From assembly GCA_017474925.1 (NCBI GenBank), contig JAFVGN010000048.1, positions 1-54,663 on the forward strand: a stretch of DNA of 54,663 nt, written 5' to 3'. This DNA is from Prevotella sp. GTDB taxonomy: Bacteria; Bacteroidota; Bacteroidia; Bacteroidales; Bacteroidaceae. A model generated the notes under the pieces. That model did not search any database. It was not told where the DNA came from and was given only the letters and a program-made list of their open reading frames with translations. The position numbers and the translations under genes were made by a program. The first letter of the stretch is position 1. Each line of letters starts with the position of its first letter. Below, piece by piece: positions 35,798 through 44,950 of this stretch.

Positions 35798-35829
35798 CAA
35801 AATTACACTTTTTCCCTCGAACAGCCAAA
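35798..35829 (-). promoter_or_regulatory. ilvD operon promoter (TTTG, 20 bases, TAATTTTG)
   Basis: On the minus strand TTTG (35829-35826) and TAATTTTG (35805-35798) are 20 bases apart. The -7 box ends 31 bases before the ilvD start. This should drive the seven genes from ilvD to the B3/4 gene. Confidence 0.75.
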
Positions 35830-35918
35830 TTTTGAAGCAGCAAAACAAAAAAAAGCATGAATTTCATTGCTATGTGGCGACTAAAACGAGCTACATATTA
35901 ACTTTTTGGTCTTTTTTC

Positions 35919-35949
35919 TTGTGATTCAGCGAATAATGTGTTAATTTTG
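35919..35949 (+). promoter_or_regulatory. fhs promoter (TTG, 20 bases, TAATTTTG)
   Basis: TTG (35919-35921) and TAATTTTG (35942-35949) are 20 bases apart, and the -7 box ends 23 bases before the fhs start. It is divergent from the ilvD promoter with about 90 bases between the two -33 boxes. Confidence 0.7.
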
Positions 35950-35972
35950 CGCCCGACTAAAGACCAAAGAAA

Positions 35973-37649
35973 ATGAAGACAGACATACAAATTGCAAGGG
36001 AGTGCCAGTTGGAGCACATCAACGAAATAGCCACGCGCATGGGCATTGCTCCAGAAGATTTGGAGCCCTATGGACGCTATATGGCAAAGGTTCCCATTTC
36101 GCTCATCGATGAAGCGCGCATCAAGAAAAGCCGGCTTATTTTGGTAACAGCCATCAGTCCCACTAAAGCAGGCATTGGTAAGACCACGGTTAGCATCGGA
36201 TTGACACTGGGGCTGAACAAGTTGGGTAAGAAGGCTGCTGTGGCACTACGCGAACCTTCGCTCGGTCCATGCTTCGGCATCAAGGGCGGAGCTGCCGGTG
36301 GTGGTTATGCACAGGTGTTGCCAATGGAAAAGATCAACTTGCACTTTACAGGCGACTTCCATGCTGTAACTTCAGCCCACAATACCATCAGCGCCCTGCT
36401 GGACAACTACATGTACCAATACCGCAAGGACGGCTTCTCACTTCGCGAGGTTTACTGGAAACGCGTCCTCGACGTCAACGACCGTGCCCTGCGTAACGTG
36501 GTGACCGGCATGCGTGGTGACGGTGTGGTACAAGAAACTGGTTTCGACATCACACCTGCTTCGGAACTGATGGCCATCCTCTGCTTAGCTACCAGCGAGG
36601 AGGACTTGCAGCGGCGTATAGAAAACATCCTGCTGGGCATCACCTCGGACGGTAAGCCTTTCCGCATCCGCGATTTGGGGGTGGCAGGAGCTATCACGGT
36701 CCTGCTGCGCGATGCTTTGAGTCCTAACTTAGTACAAACCACGGAGCACACACCTGCCTTTATCCACGGAGGACCGTTTGCCAATATCGCCCACGGATGT
36801 AGCAGTGTGCTGGCCACGAAAATGGCCATGAGCTTCAGCGACTATGTAGTGACTGAGGCTGGTTTCGGTGCTGACCTGGGTGCCGAGAAGTTCTTTGACA
36901 TCAAGTGTCGCAAAGCCGGTCTCCAACCCCGCCTGGTAGTCATTGTAGCCACTACGCAGGGACTGAAGATGCATGGTGGCGTGGACCTTGCCCTGATTAA
37001 GGAGCCTAATATGAAAGGACTGAAAGAAGGTTTGAAGAATCTGAACCGACACATCAATAACATGCAGGGCTTCGGACAACCTGTCGTCGTGACTCTGAAC
37101 CGTTTCGAGGGGGATGTAGACGAGGAGGTAAACATGATACGCCAGAACTGTGAAGCCCAGGGGGTAGGTTTTGCCGTTAACGAAGCATTCCTGAAAGGAG
37201 GCGAAGGTGCCATAGAATTAGCCCAGACGGTCGTTGACACCATTGACCGCATCCAAGCACTACCCATCCACTACACATATACAGAAAACGATAGTATAGA
37301 AGACAAGATTGAGAAGGTGTGCAAGCGCATTTATGGTGCTGCTGCCGTTGAATACAGCAAGACGGCGCGTCGTAAGCTGGACAACATACGTGCCACATTT
37401 GCCGGCGACAAGGCCATTGACCGCTACCCTGTCTGCATAGCAAAGACACAGTTCTCGTTCACGGCGGACTCCACTCGCTATGGTTCGCCAGAAGGTTTTA
37501 CCATCCGCATACGCGACATCATCCTCAACTGTGGCAGCGAAATGATTGTTGCCATTGCAGGCGACATGCTCCGCATGCCAGGACTTCCCAAGAGTCCTCA
37601 GGCCGAACGCATCAGCATCGAGAACGGAGAAATAGAGGGACTGTCATAA
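35973..37649 (+). CDS. fhs: Formate-tetrahydrofolate ligase
   Basis: The 558-residue enzyme makes 10-formyltetrahydrofolate from formate, ATP and tetrahydrofolate for one-carbon metabolism. The P-loop [20 protein letters not shown] (about 64-83) and the conserved [20 protein letters not shown] (about 92-111) are intact. Length is as expected. It is a single-gene transcript with its own promoter and a hairpin terminator whose loop contains the stop codon. Confidence 0.98.
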   Translation: MKTDIQIARECQLEHINEIATRMGIAPEDLEPYGRYMAKVPISLIDEARIKKSRLILVTAISPTKAGIGKTTVSIGLTLGLNKLGKKAAVALREPSLGPCFGIKGGAAGGGYAQVLPMEKINLHFTGDFHAVTSAHNTISALLDNYMYQYRKDGFSLREVYWKRVLDVNDRALRNVVTGMRGDGVVQETGFDITPASELMAILCLATSEEDLQRRIENILLGITSDGKPFRIRDLGVAGAITVLLRDALSPNLVQTTEHTPAFIHGGPFANIAHGCSSVLATKMAMSFSDYVVTEAGFGADLGAEKFFDIKCRKAGLQPRLVVIVATTQGLKMHGGVDLALIKEPNMKGLKEGLKNLNRHINNMQGFGQPVVVTLNRFEGDVDEEVNMIRQNCEAQGVGFAVNEAFLKGGEGAIELAQTVVDTIDRIQALPIHYTYTENDSIEDKIEKVCKRIYGAAAVEYSKTARRKLDNIRATFAGDKAIDRYPVCIAKTQFSFTADSTRYGSPEGFTIRIRDIILNCGSEMIVAIAGDMLRMPGLPKSPQAERISIENGEIEGLS

Positions 37650-37664
37650 GACAGTTCCTTTTTC
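37638..37664 (+). terminator. fhs terminator overlapping the stop codon
   Basis: GGGACTGTC (37638-37646) pairs with GACAGTTCC (37651-37659, one G-U pair) and is followed by TTTTT. The stop codon TAA (37647-37649) lies mostly in the four-base loop, so the stem uses the last coding bases. Confidence 0.85.
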
Positions 37665-37713
37665 ATTACACAGCTAATCCATCCTGGCATAAACAAAATA
37701 TAACTCGTTTTAT

Positions 37714-37744
37714 TTTGTATTGTTCTCACTTATTCGTACCTTTG
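37714..37744 (+). promoter_or_regulatory. prfA operon promoter (TTTG, 19 bases, TACCTTTG)
   Basis: TTTG (37714-37717) and TACCTTTG (37737-37744) are 19 bases apart, and the -7 box ends 26 bases before the prfA start. Confidence 0.75.
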
Positions 37745-37770
37745 CAGGCAAAAAGAAAACCGTGTAAGAA

Positions 37771-38886
37771 ATGGCAGAGACAACTAACAGTATATTAGAG
37801 AAACTCGACGGGCTGGAGGCTCGATTCGAAGAGGTATCGACCCTGATTACCGACCCTGATGTAATTACCGACCAAATACGCTTCGTTAAGCTAACCAAGG
37901 AATATAAAGACCTGGGTGACATCATGGATGCCCGCAAGCGTTATATTGCTTGCCTGAACAGCATCAAGGAGGCCAAGGATATCCTTGCCAACGAGACGGA
38001 TGCAGAAATGAAGGAAATGGCCCGTGAGGAACTGGCCGAGAACGAAGCCCTGCAACCAAAGCTTGAGGAAGAAATCAAGATAGCACTTATCCCCAAAGAC
38101 CCAGAGGACGCAAAGAATGTACAAATGGAAATCCGTGCCGGAACAGGTGGCGACGAAGCCTGTCTCTTTGCCGGCGACCTTTTTAAGATGTACAAAAGCT
38201 ACTGCGACTCGAAAGGCTGGCAACTCTCCATCACCAGTGTCTCTGAAGGTGCCGTAGGCGGATACAAGGAAATAGACTTTGCCGTCAGCGGTGTCGATGT
38301 CTATGGTACGCTAAAATACGAAAGCGGCGTGCATCGCGTGCAGCGTGTACCCGCCACGGAGACACAGGGCCGCATGCACACCTCAGCCGCAACTGTGGCC
38401 GTGCTGCCTGAGGCCGACAAGTTTGAAGTACACGTCAACGAAGGTGAAATCAAATGGGATACGTTCCGTTCCAGCGGTGCCGGTGGTCAGAACGTGAACA
38501 AGGTGGAATCGGGTGTCCGTCTGCGCTATATGTGGAAGAACCCCAACACTGGCGAGACGGAGGAAATCCTCATCGAGTGTACCGAGACCCGCGACCAGCC
38601 GAAGAACAAGGAGCGTGCTCTCTCGCGCCTGTACACTTTTATATATGACAAGGAACACCAGAAATACATGGACGACATTGCATCGCGTCGCAAGAGCCTT
38701 GTCTCTACGGGTGACCGTTCGGCAAAGATACGAACTTACAACTTCCCTCAGGGACGTGTGACCGACCATCGCATCGGCTACACTACTCATGACCTGCAGG
38801 GATTCCTCGGCGGCGATATCCAACCCATGATTGACGCGCTAACAGTTGCTGAGAATGCTGAACGCATGAAAGAAACGGAATTATAA
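37771..38886 (+). CDS. prfA: Peptide chain release factor 1
   Basis: The 371-residue factor ends translation at UAA and UAG codons. The stop-codon-recognising PAT tripeptide is in HRVQRVPATETQGRMHTSA (about 190-208). The catalytic GGQ loop is in FRSSGAGGQNVNKVESGVRL (about 232-251). PAT, not SPF, shows it is RF1 and not RF2. The length is normal. It leads a short transcript with a small membrane protein and pyrF. Confidence 0.97.
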   Translation: MAETTNSILEKLDGLEARFEEVSTLITDPDVITDQIRFVKLTKEYKDLGDIMDARKRYIACLNSIKEAKDILANETDAEMKEMAREELAENEALQPKLEEEIKIALIPKDPEDAKNVQMEIRAGTGGDEACLFAGDLFKMYKSYCDSKGWQLSITSVSEGAVGGYKEIDFAVSGVDVYGTLKYESGVHRVQRVPATETQGRMHTSAATVAVLPEADKFEVHVNEGEIKWDTFRSSGAGGQNVNKVESGVRLRYMWKNPNTGETEEILIECTETRDQPKNKERALSRLYTFIYDKEHQKYMDDIASRRKSLVSTGDRSAKIRTYNFPQGRVTDHRIGYTTHDLQGFLGGDIQPMIDALTVAENAERMKETEL

Positions 38887-38899
38887 GATAAACGAAAAG

Positions 38900-39103
38900 A
38901 TGAAAAAGTTTTTTGAACCCCTGACGGAGGAATTCACAAAAAAACAAATGGTTGTCAACATCATTGGCGCCTTAGGTGTTCTTCCTTGTATAATGCTTTT
39001 CCATAAGGGATATGGCCTCTGGATTGGTCTTGGAGCATTGCTGCTGTGGTGGCTTTTGGTCTTATTCGTTTATCTCACTTATCGCTATATTAAAAACAAG
39101 TAA
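38900..39103 (+). CDS. Small two-helix membrane protein of unknown function
   Basis: The 67-residue protein has a charged N-terminus (KKFFEPLTEEFTKKQ) and two hydrophobic helices (about 18-33 and 40-60), then a basic tail RYIKNK. I do not recognise a family. It is 13 bases after prfA and 3 bases before pyrF, so it is a real translated member of this operon, and its position suggests no specific role. Confidence 0.7.
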   Translation: MKKFFEPLTEEFTKKQMVVNIIGALGVLPCIMLFHKGYGLWIGLGALLLWWLLVLFVYLTYRYIKNK

Positions 39104-39106
39104 ATC

Positions 39107-39958
39107 ATGAATCGTAAAGAATTGATCCAGCAGATCCGTGAGAAGCAGAGTTTCCTCTGCGTTGGTCTCGATACGGACATCAACAAGATTCCACAGTGTA
39201 TCATCGACGAGGCTAAAGCCAAAGACGGCGAGGAATACATTTTCCGCGCCCTTTGCGAGTTCAATGCCCTCATCATCGACGCCACAGCCCCCTATTGTGT
39301 GGCATACAAGCCCAACCTGGCATTCTACGAAGCCTATGGCGTTGACGGCATCATGGCCTTCGAGGCTACCATCGACTATCTGAAGGAGGAATATCCTAAC
39401 CACTTCATCATCGCCGATGCCAAGCGCGGCGACATCGGAAACACATCGAAAATGTATGCCAAGACATTCTTCGAGGAGTACGATGTGGATGCGCTGACCG
39501 TTGCTCCCTATATGGGCGAGGACTCTGTCACCCCCTTCCTGGGATATCAGGACAAGTGGGTCGTCCTGCTGGCGTTGACCTCAAACAAGGGTTCACACGA
39601 TTTCCAACTGACTGAAGACAAAGAGGGTGAGCGCCTGTTCGAGAAAGTGCTGAAGGTTTCGCAGCAGTGGGGTAATGACGAAAACATGATGTACGTCGTG
39701 GGAGCTACCCAAGGACGCATGTTTGAGGACATTCGCAAGATAGCCCCCCGCCACTTCCTGTTGGTACCGGGTGTAGGAGCCCAGGGAGGAAGTCTGGAGG
39801 AAGTCTGCCAGTACGGTATGATTCCCGGTGACATTGGCCTGCTGGTCAACTCTTCTCGCGGCATCATCTATGCCTCTCAGGGTGAGGACTTTGCCGAAGT
39901 GGCTGGTCAGAAAGCCCATGAACTCCAACAGCAAATGGCAAAAATAATGAAACAATAA
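39107..39958 (+). CDS. pyrF: Orotidine 5'-phosphate decarboxylase (type 2)
   Basis: The 283-residue enzyme makes UMP from OMP, the last step of pyrimidine synthesis. The catalytic Lys/Asp motif [20 protein letters not shown] (about 102-121) is present, as are the start [13 protein letters not shown] (about 17-29) and the phosphate-binding VPGVGAQGG (about 222-230). The length, longer than the E. coli enzyme, fits the type 2 subgroup. It is the last gene of the prfA operon. Confidence 0.96.
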   Translation: MNRKELIQQIREKQSFLCVGLDTDINKIPQCIIDEAKAKDGEEYIFRALCEFNALIIDATAPYCVAYKPNLAFYEAYGVDGIMAFEATIDYLKEEYPNHFIIADAKRGDIGNTSKMYAKTFFEEYDVDALTVAPYMGEDSVTPFLGYQDKWVVLLALTSNKGSHDFQLTEDKEGERLFEKVLKVSQQWGNDENMMYVVGATQGRMFEDIRKIAPRHFLLVPGVGAQGGSLEEVCQYGMIPGDIGLLVNSSRGIIYASQGEDFAEVAGQKAHELQQQMAKIMKQ

Positions 39959-39959
39959 A

Positions 39960-39991
39960 TTTGGTTATTCGCTCACTTATTCGTACCTTTG
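39960..39991 (+). promoter_or_regulatory. pheS operon promoter (TTTG, 20 bases, TACCTTTG)
   Basis: TTTG (39960-39963) and TACCTTTG (39984-39991) are 20 bases apart, a full consensus match. It lies directly after the pyrF stop, 31 bases before pheS. Confidence 0.78.
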
Positions 39992-40022
39992 CACTCAAAA
40001 TAGAATTCCATATTATATAAAC

Positions 40023-41081
40023 ATGATACTTGACAAGATCGACGAACTTCTGAAAGAAGTACAGACACTCAGCGCACAAAATGCCGAGGAAGTAGAGCAG
40101 CTGCGCTTGAAATACCTAAGCAAGAAAGGAGAGATTACAGCCCTGATGAACGATTTCCGTACCGTAGCCTCAGACCAGAAGAAGACGGTGGGTATGAAGA
40201 TCAACGAACTGAAGCAGCTGGCAACAGAACGCATCAACAAGCTGCGCGAAGAATGTGCCACTCAGGAGACTACAGACGATTCCATCGACCTGACACGTAC
40301 CCCCTACCCCATTCAGCTGGGCACTCGTCATCCGCTGACTATCGTTACAAACGAAATCATTGATATCTTCAGTCGTATGGGCTTCGTGCTGGCCGACGGT
40401 CCTGAAGTGGAGGACGATTTGCATGTGTTCACCAAGATGAACTTCGCTGCCGACCATCCGGCTCGCGACATGCAGGACACCTTCTTTGTTTCGCAGCATC
40501 CCAACGATGTTACGAAGAACATCCTGCTCCGCTCTCACACTTCCAGTGTTCAGGCTCGTGTCATGGAAAACATGCATACTGAGGACGGAAAGCTTACCGC
40601 TCCCATCCGCGTTATCTGCCCAGGACGTGTCTACCGCAACGAGGCCATTACTGCCCGCGCACACTGTTTCTTCCATCAGGTGGAAGGTCTCTATATCGAC
40701 AAGAACGTGTCGTTCACCGACCTGAAGCAGGTCTTACTGTCATTTGCTCGCGAGATGTTTGGAGCCGACACACAGATACGCCTGCGTCCAAGCTATTTCC
40801 CCTTCACAGAGCCCAGTGCTGAGATGGATATCTCGTGCTTCATCTGTGGCGGCGAGGGCTGCGGCTTCTGCAAGCATACTGGATGGGTGGAAATCCTGGG
40901 TTGTGGTATGGTCGACCCCAATGTGCTGGAACAATGCGGCATTGACAGCAAGGAATACAGCGGCTATGCCTTTGGCATGGGTGTGGAACGTATCACCAAC
41001 CTGAAGTACCGCGTATCAGACCTCCGCATGTTCTCTGAGAACGACGTTCGTTTCCTCAAGGAATTCGAGGCTGCCAACTAG
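40023..41081 (+). CDS. pheS: Phenylalanyl-tRNA synthetase alpha subunit
   Basis: The 352-residue class II catalytic subunit charges tRNA-Phe as part of an alpha2-beta2 enzyme. An N-terminal coiled coil (about 1-80) precedes the core. The core carries motif 2 RVYRNEAITARAHCFFHQVE (about 204-223) and motif 3 GYAFGMGVERITNLKY (about 318-333). A cysteine pair set CFICGGEGCGFCKHTG (about 275-290) is also present. The partner pheT lies 4 kb away on the opposite strand, so the two are not one operon. It leads a transcript with a thiE-like gene, prs and two lipoprotein genes. Confidence 0.97.
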   Translation: MILDKIDELLKEVQTLSAQNAEEVEQLRLKYLSKKGEITALMNDFRTVASDQKKTVGMKINELKQLATERINKLREECATQETTDDSIDLTRTPYPIQLGTRHPLTIVTNEIIDIFSRMGFVLADGPEVEDDLHVFTKMNFAADHPARDMQDTFFVSQHPNDVTKNILLRSHTSSVQARVMENMHTEDGKLTAPIRVICPGRVYRNEAITARAHCFFHQVEGLYIDKNVSFTDLKQVLLSFAREMFGADTQIRLRPSYFPFTEPSAEMDISCFICGGEGCGFCKHTGWVEILGCGMVDPNVLEQCGIDSKEYSGYAFGMGVERITNLKYRVSDLRMFSENDVRFLKEFEAAN

Positions 41082-41111
41082 TTGTTCACCCAACCTTAAC
41101 ATACATCAGAC

Positions 41112-41720
41112 ATGAAACTCGCAGTGATGACACAACCCGCGTTCTTCGTCGAAGAGGACAAGATTCTGACGTCACTCTTTGACGAAGGGTTGGACAACCT
41201 GCATCTCTATAAGCTCGGATCGTCACCGATGTATTCCGAACGGTTGCTCACGCTGATTTCTAACGAATACTACAACAAGATTACCGTACATAATAACTTT
41301 TACCTGAAAGAAGAGTACAAGCTGCACGGTATTCACATTGACGATGCTACGACCCCAGTCCCCCAGGGCTATCGGGGCCATCTCAGCCGTACCTGTACCA
41401 ATCTGGAACAGCTGAAAGAAGCCAAAAAGAATGCAGACTACGTGTTCCTGAAATATATCTTCGACAGCCAGTCGGAACCCGACCAGAAGGCCTCGTTCAC
41501 GGAAAGCGAGCTGAAAGAAGCTGCCCGTCGCGGACTCATCGACCGTCATGTCTATGCCCTTGGCGGCATGAATCTTGACAACGTCCGCATGGCCAAGGAC
41601 CTGGGTTTTGGCGGTGTAGTCATTAGTGGCGACCTGTGGAATCGTTTCAATATCCATCAGGAGCTGGACTATCGGGAACTCATTGAACATTTCGTGAAAC
41701 TTCGTAAAGCAATAGGATAA
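41112..41720 (+). CDS. Thiamine-phosphate-synthase-like (ThiE/TenI-type) protein
   Basis: The 202-residue protein has the TIM-barrel pattern of the ThiE/TenI family: KITVHNNFYLKEEYKLHGIH (about 57-76), SRTCTNLEQLKEAKKNADYV (about 94-113) and YALGGMNLDNVRMAKDLGFG (about 153-172). The usual ThiE stretch GPIFPTxTK reads differently here (LKYIFDSQSEPDQK), so activity on thiamin precursors is doubtful and a TenI-like or other role is possible. It lies between pheS and prs, 4 bases before prs. No other thiamin gene is nearby. Confidence 0.75.
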   Translation: MKLAVMTQPAFFVEEDKILTSLFDEGLDNLHLYKLGSSPMYSERLLTLISNEYYNKITVHNNFYLKEEYKLHGIHIDDATTPVPQGYRGHLSRTCTNLEQLKEAKKNADYVFLKYIFDSQSEPDQKASFTESELKEAARRGLIDRHVYALGGMNLDNVRMAKDLGFGGVVISGDLWNRFNIHQELDYRELIEHFVKLRKAIG

Positions 41721-41724
41721 AAAT

Positions 41725-42660
41725 ATGTCTAACAAAAATTACATGGTGTTTTCTGGTACTGCCACGAAGTACCTCGCAGAGAAAATCTGCCAAAGCTTAG
41801 GATGTCCGCTCGGTGAACTGCTCATCACCAAGTTCTCGGATGGCGAGTTTGCCGTATCATACGAAGAAAGTATCCGCGGACGCGACGTTTTCCTCGTTCA
41901 GAGCACCTTCCCTAACAGCGACAATCTCATGGAGCTTCTGCTGATGATTGACGCTGCCAAGCGTGCTTCTGCCCGTACCATCAATGCCGTCATTCCCTAT
42001 TTCGGATGGGCTCGTCAGGACCGCAAGGACAAGCCTCGTGTCTCTATCGGTGCGAAACTCGTGGCTGACCTGCTCTCTGCAGCCGGCATCAATCGCGTCA
42101 TCACCATGGATCTGCATGCTGACCAGATTCAGGGATTCTTCGACGTTCCTGTCGACCATCTCTATGCATCCAACGTCATCATTCCCTATCTGAAGAGCCT
42201 GCAGCTCGACAATCTTGTCATTGCCTCACCCGATGTAGGCGGTTCGAAACGTGCCAACACTTATGCCAAGTATTTTGGCTGTCCCCTTGTATTGTGCAAC
42301 AAGACCCGTGCACGGGCCAATGTGGTTGCCTCGATGCAGATTATCGGCGACGTCGAGGGCAAGAATGTTGTCATCATTGACGATATGGTCGACACGGCAG
42401 GCACTATCACCAAGGCTGCCGACATCATGAAAGCAGCTGGTGCCAGCACGGTTCGCGCCTGTGCCTCCCACTGTGTCATGAGTGGTCCTGCAAGCGACCG
42501 TGTACAGGAGTCTGCCCTCGAGGAGATTGTCTTCACCGACTCCATTCCCTATACCCAGCGTTGTGCAAAGGTTAAACAGCTCAGCGTTGCCGACTTGTTT
42601 GCAGAAACCATCCGTAGAGTTATCGACAATGAAAGTATTTCGAGCCAGTATCTTATATAA
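41725..42660 (+). CDS. prs: Ribose-phosphate pyrophosphokinase
   Basis: The 311-residue enzyme makes PRPP from ribose 5-phosphate and ATP for nucleotide, histidine and tryptophan synthesis. ATP-site residues are in IPYFGWARQDRKDKPRVSIG (about 91-110), the metal site in ITMDLHADQIQGFFDVPVDH (about 128-147) and the PRPP loop in VVIIDDMVDTAGTITKAA (about 213-230). The length is normal. Its last 32 bases appear to overlap the next gene. Confidence 0.97.
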   Translation: MSNKNYMVFSGTATKYLAEKICQSLGCPLGELLITKFSDGEFAVSYEESIRGRDVFLVQSTFPNSDNLMELLLMIDAAKRASARTINAVIPYFGWARQDRKDKPRVSIGAKLVADLLSAAGINRVITMDLHADQIQGFFDVPVDHLYASNVIIPYLKSLQLDNLVIASPDVGGSKRANTYAKYFGCPLVLCNKTRARANVVASMQIIGDVEGKNVVIIDDMVDTAGTITKAADIMKAAGASTVRACASHCVMSGPASDRVQESALEEIVFTDSIPYTQRCAKVKQLSVADLFAETIRRVIDNESISSQYLI

Positions 42661-43762
42661 TAAGGTGAAAGGAATTGCGTCTCTCTCCCTTTTCTCGTTG
42701 TCACTGTTCCTGACGGCCTGTCAGGGCAACAGCTTCAAAGTCAGTGGCGACGTTGCAGGTTTGGAGGATGGCGATACGCTGTTCCTCACCCGCGACATGG
42801 AGACTGGAATGCCGAGCGACACTATCATCGTGAAGGACGGGAAATTCTCGTTCAGCGGCAAGACCGACTCCGTGGCACTGTGCATGATCTACAGCGCCAG
42901 CCAAAATGAGATTAACGCTCCTTTCTTCCTGGAATCAGGCAATATCACCATCCATCTAAGCAATCAGCCCGGTGGATCACGCGTCAGCGGAACAATGTGC
43001 AATGACCAATGGCAGGAGCTGAACGACTCTGTCATGGTCATCGGCAAAGAGATTAACCGTATTGCAGAGCACATCTATGGGAACAATCTCCCCGAGGAGG
43101 AACAGCAGAAGGGCATGGAAGCGATTGAGGGGCTCAACAAGCGTTTCGCGGCCTGTGTCATCAAGACCACTGAGAAGAACATTGACAACGAGTTCGGCTA
43201 TTTCCTGCTCACCTACTACCCTGAGGAATTGATTGACCACGATACTCGCTCGCGCCTTATCAAGCAGTTGCCTGCTGAGATGCAGCAGCGTCCTGCCATC
43301 AAGCAGATGGAAGAAGTGCTGGCACGCTATGCCAAGACAGCCACAGGAGCTACCATCAGCGATTTCACGCAAAAGGCTCTGGACGGTACGGACATGAGTC
43401 TGCTTGAGGAAGTCAAGAAGAACAAAGTGACCGTCATTGATTTCTGGGCCTCCTGGTGTGGTCCCTGCCGTCAGGAAATGCCATTCATGATTCAGCTCTA
43501 CGACGAGTATCAGCCCAAGGGCTTCGGCATTGTCGGTGTCTCGCTTGACCAGGAACTCGATGCATGGAAGAATGCTTCCCAGACGCTGGGTGTCAAGTGG
43601 CTCCAGATGAGCGACCTCAAGGGCTGGGACAATGAAATTGCCCAAGCTTTCAATATCACCAGCATCCCCCACACTATCGTGGTCGACCAGCAGGGTAAGA
43701 TACTCAGCCGCGGCCTTCGTGGCGAGAAGCTGAAGGAATTTGTAGCCGAGCAGCTGAAATGA
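42629..43762 (+). CDS. TlpA/ResA-like thioredoxin lipoprotein with DUF4369 N-terminus
   Basis: The 377-residue lipoprotein has a signal with lipobox LTAC (about 28-31). An N-terminal DUF4369-like beta domain (VSGDVAGLEDGDTLFL at about 37-52) and a helical middle lead to a C-terminal thioredoxin fold with active site DFWASWCGPCRQEMPF (about 270-285). Such proteins reduce disulfides at the outer side of the inner membrane. The ATG at 42629 overlaps prs by 32 bases. A GTG at 42665 is an alternative with no overlap that still keeps a full signal peptide. The next gene starts on an ATGA overlap at 43759. Confidence 0.88.
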   Translation: MKVFRASILYNKVKGIASLSLFSLSLFLTACQGNSFKVSGDVAGLEDGDTLFLTRDMETGMPSDTIIVKDGKFSFSGKTDSVALCMIYSASQNEINAPFFLESGNITIHLSNQPGGSRVSGTMCNDQWQELNDSVMVIGKEINRIAEHIYGNNLPEEEQQKGMEAIEGLNKRFAACVIKTTEKNIDNEFGYFLLTYYPEELIDHDTRSRLIKQLPAEMQQRPAIKQMEEVLARYAKTATGATISDFTQKALDGTDMSLLEEVKKNKVTVIDFWASWCGPCRQEMPFMIQLYDEYQPKGFGIVGVSLDQELDAWKNASQTLGVKWLQMSDLKGWDNEIAQAFNITSIPHTIVVDQQGKILSRGLRGEKLKEFVAEQLK

Positions 43763-44148
43763 AGAAGTTACTGTTTGTCATGATAACATTGCTGGCGTTG
43801 TCAGCTTGTCAGGAGAGCATGGACGAGCGCTGTGCCCGTGAAGCACGTGAGTACACGAAGAAGAAATGCCCGGTACTGATAACCCGAGGAGTGACCATTG
43901 ACAGCATGGTGTTCTATCCAGATACCAGGACCATCGCCTACTACTATACGGCCGAGGGTGTCATTGACGATGCCGAAGCGCTGAAAAAGCACGACCTGAG
44001 GGGTATTATGCTGAAGGAACTCAGAAACTCCGCCAATCTGAAAGACTACAAAGAAGCCGGATATAACTTCAGTTATATCTACTATTCCACCAAAAACAAA
44101 GGAACGCGGCTTTTCGAAGCTACGTTCCAAAAGAAAGACTACCAATAA
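43759..44148 (+). CDS. Small lipoprotein of unknown function
   Basis: The 129-residue protein has a lipoprotein signal (KKLLFVMITLLALSAC, lipobox LSAC at about 14-17). The mature part is charged, with the pattern VTIDSMVFYPDTRTIAYYYT and YNFSYIYYSTKNKGTRLFEA. I do not recognise a firm family; the beta-rich C-terminus ending in FEATF is like several Bacteroidetes envelope proteins. It starts on the ATGA overlap with the thioredoxin lipoprotein, so the two are translationally coupled and may act together. Confidence 0.75.
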   Translation: MKKLLFVMITLLALSACQESMDERCAREAREYTKKKCPVLITRGVTIDSMVFYPDTRTIAYYYTAEGVIDDAEALKKHDLRGIMLKELRNSANLKDYKEAGYNFSYIYYSTKNKGTRLFEATFQKKDYQ

Positions 44149-44162
44149 AATGGTGCCCCGGG

Positions 44163-44187
44163 ATTGAAGGATCGGTTATCCTTCAAT
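44163..44187. terminator. Hairpin between the lipoprotein operon and yebC
   Basis: ATTGAAGGAT (44163-44172) pairs perfectly with ATCCTTCAAT (44178-44187) around CGGTT. The yebC stop codon (44176-44178) is partly inside it. The two genes converge here. The T-runs are weak, so strength is uncertain. Confidence 0.6.
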
Positions 44188-44913
44188 CTCCTCGGGCTTC
44201 ATGTTGGTATATACCGTCTGGACGTCGTCAAAGTCCTCCAGTCTCTCCACCATCTTGTCTATCGTCTCACGCTCCTCGGCAGTAACGTCCTTCAGGTCGT
44301 TGGGGATGCGTGTAAACTCAGCACCCGTCACTTCGAAGCCGTTCTCCTCCAGATGCTTCTGGATGGCAGCAAACGACGAGGGGTCGCCGTAGATGGTGAT
44401 GCTGTTCTCTTCCTCGTCCTCGTCGTACTCGTCCTCAACACCAAAATCAATCAGGTCAAGAATCATCTCGTCCATATCCAGGCCATCCTTCTTCTTGAAG
44501 GTGAACACGGCCTTGTGATCGAAGAGGAACGACAGGGAGCCCTGGGTTCCCAGGTTACCGTTGAACTTGTTGAACACCGAACGTACGTCACCGACGGTAC
44601 GAGTCGTATTGTCGGTCAGAGTCTCAACAAAGATGGCAATACCATGAGGGCCGTATCCTTCGTAAGTCACCTCCTTGTAGTCTGCATGGTCCTTACCCAT
44701 GGCATTCTTGATGGCACGCTCAATGTTGTCCTTCGGCATGTTCTCGCGCTTGGCATTGGCTATGCAGGCGCGCAGCGCAGGGTTCATGTCTGGGTCTGGA
44801 CCGCCAGCCTTTACGGCAATGGCAATCTGCTTACCTATCTTGGTAAATGTCTTGGCCATGTGGCCCCATCTCTTCAGCTTTGTAGCTTTACGATATTCAA
44901 ATGCTCTTCCCAT
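44176..44913 (-). CDS. YebC/PmpR-family regulatory protein
   Basis: The 245-residue protein matches the YebC/TACO1 family: N-terminal RWGHMAKTFTKIGKQIAIAV (about 15-34) and ACIANAKRENMPKDNIERAI (about 49-68), and the central EGYGPHGIAIFVETLTDN (about 84-101). The family is known both as DNA-binding regulators and, from newer work, as ribosome-associated factors that help translate difficult proline stretches. It lies 37 bases downstream of pheT on the same strand. An acidic run DEYDEDEEE sits at about 157-165. Confidence 0.95.
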   Translation of the reverse strand: MGRAFEYRKATKLKRWGHMAKTFTKIGKQIAIAVKAGGPDPDMNPALRACIANAKRENMPKDNIERAIKNAMGKDHADYKEVTYEGYGPHGIAIFVETLTDNTTRTVGDVRSVFNKFNGNLGTQGSLSFLFDHKAVFTFKKKDGLDMDEMILDLIDFGVEDEYDEDEEENSITIYGDPSSFAAIQKHLEENGFEVTGAEFTRIPNDLKDVTAEERETIDKMVERLEDFDDVQTVYTNMKPEEIEG

Positions 44914-44950
44914 TTTGTTAACTTATTTACTGTTATTACTTACTGTCTTC

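Noticed and set aside
35866-35900. Imperfect inverted repeat TATGTGGC..GCTACATA between ilvD and fhs as an operator
   Set aside because: One mismatch in a short AT-rich arm, and it lies between rather than over the two promoters; too weak to claim.
42482-42628. Extended start of the thioredoxin lipoprotein inside prs
   Set aside because: The added residues are prs coding sequence in another frame and would bury the lipoprotein signal; the ATG at 42629 or GTG at 42665 is far better.
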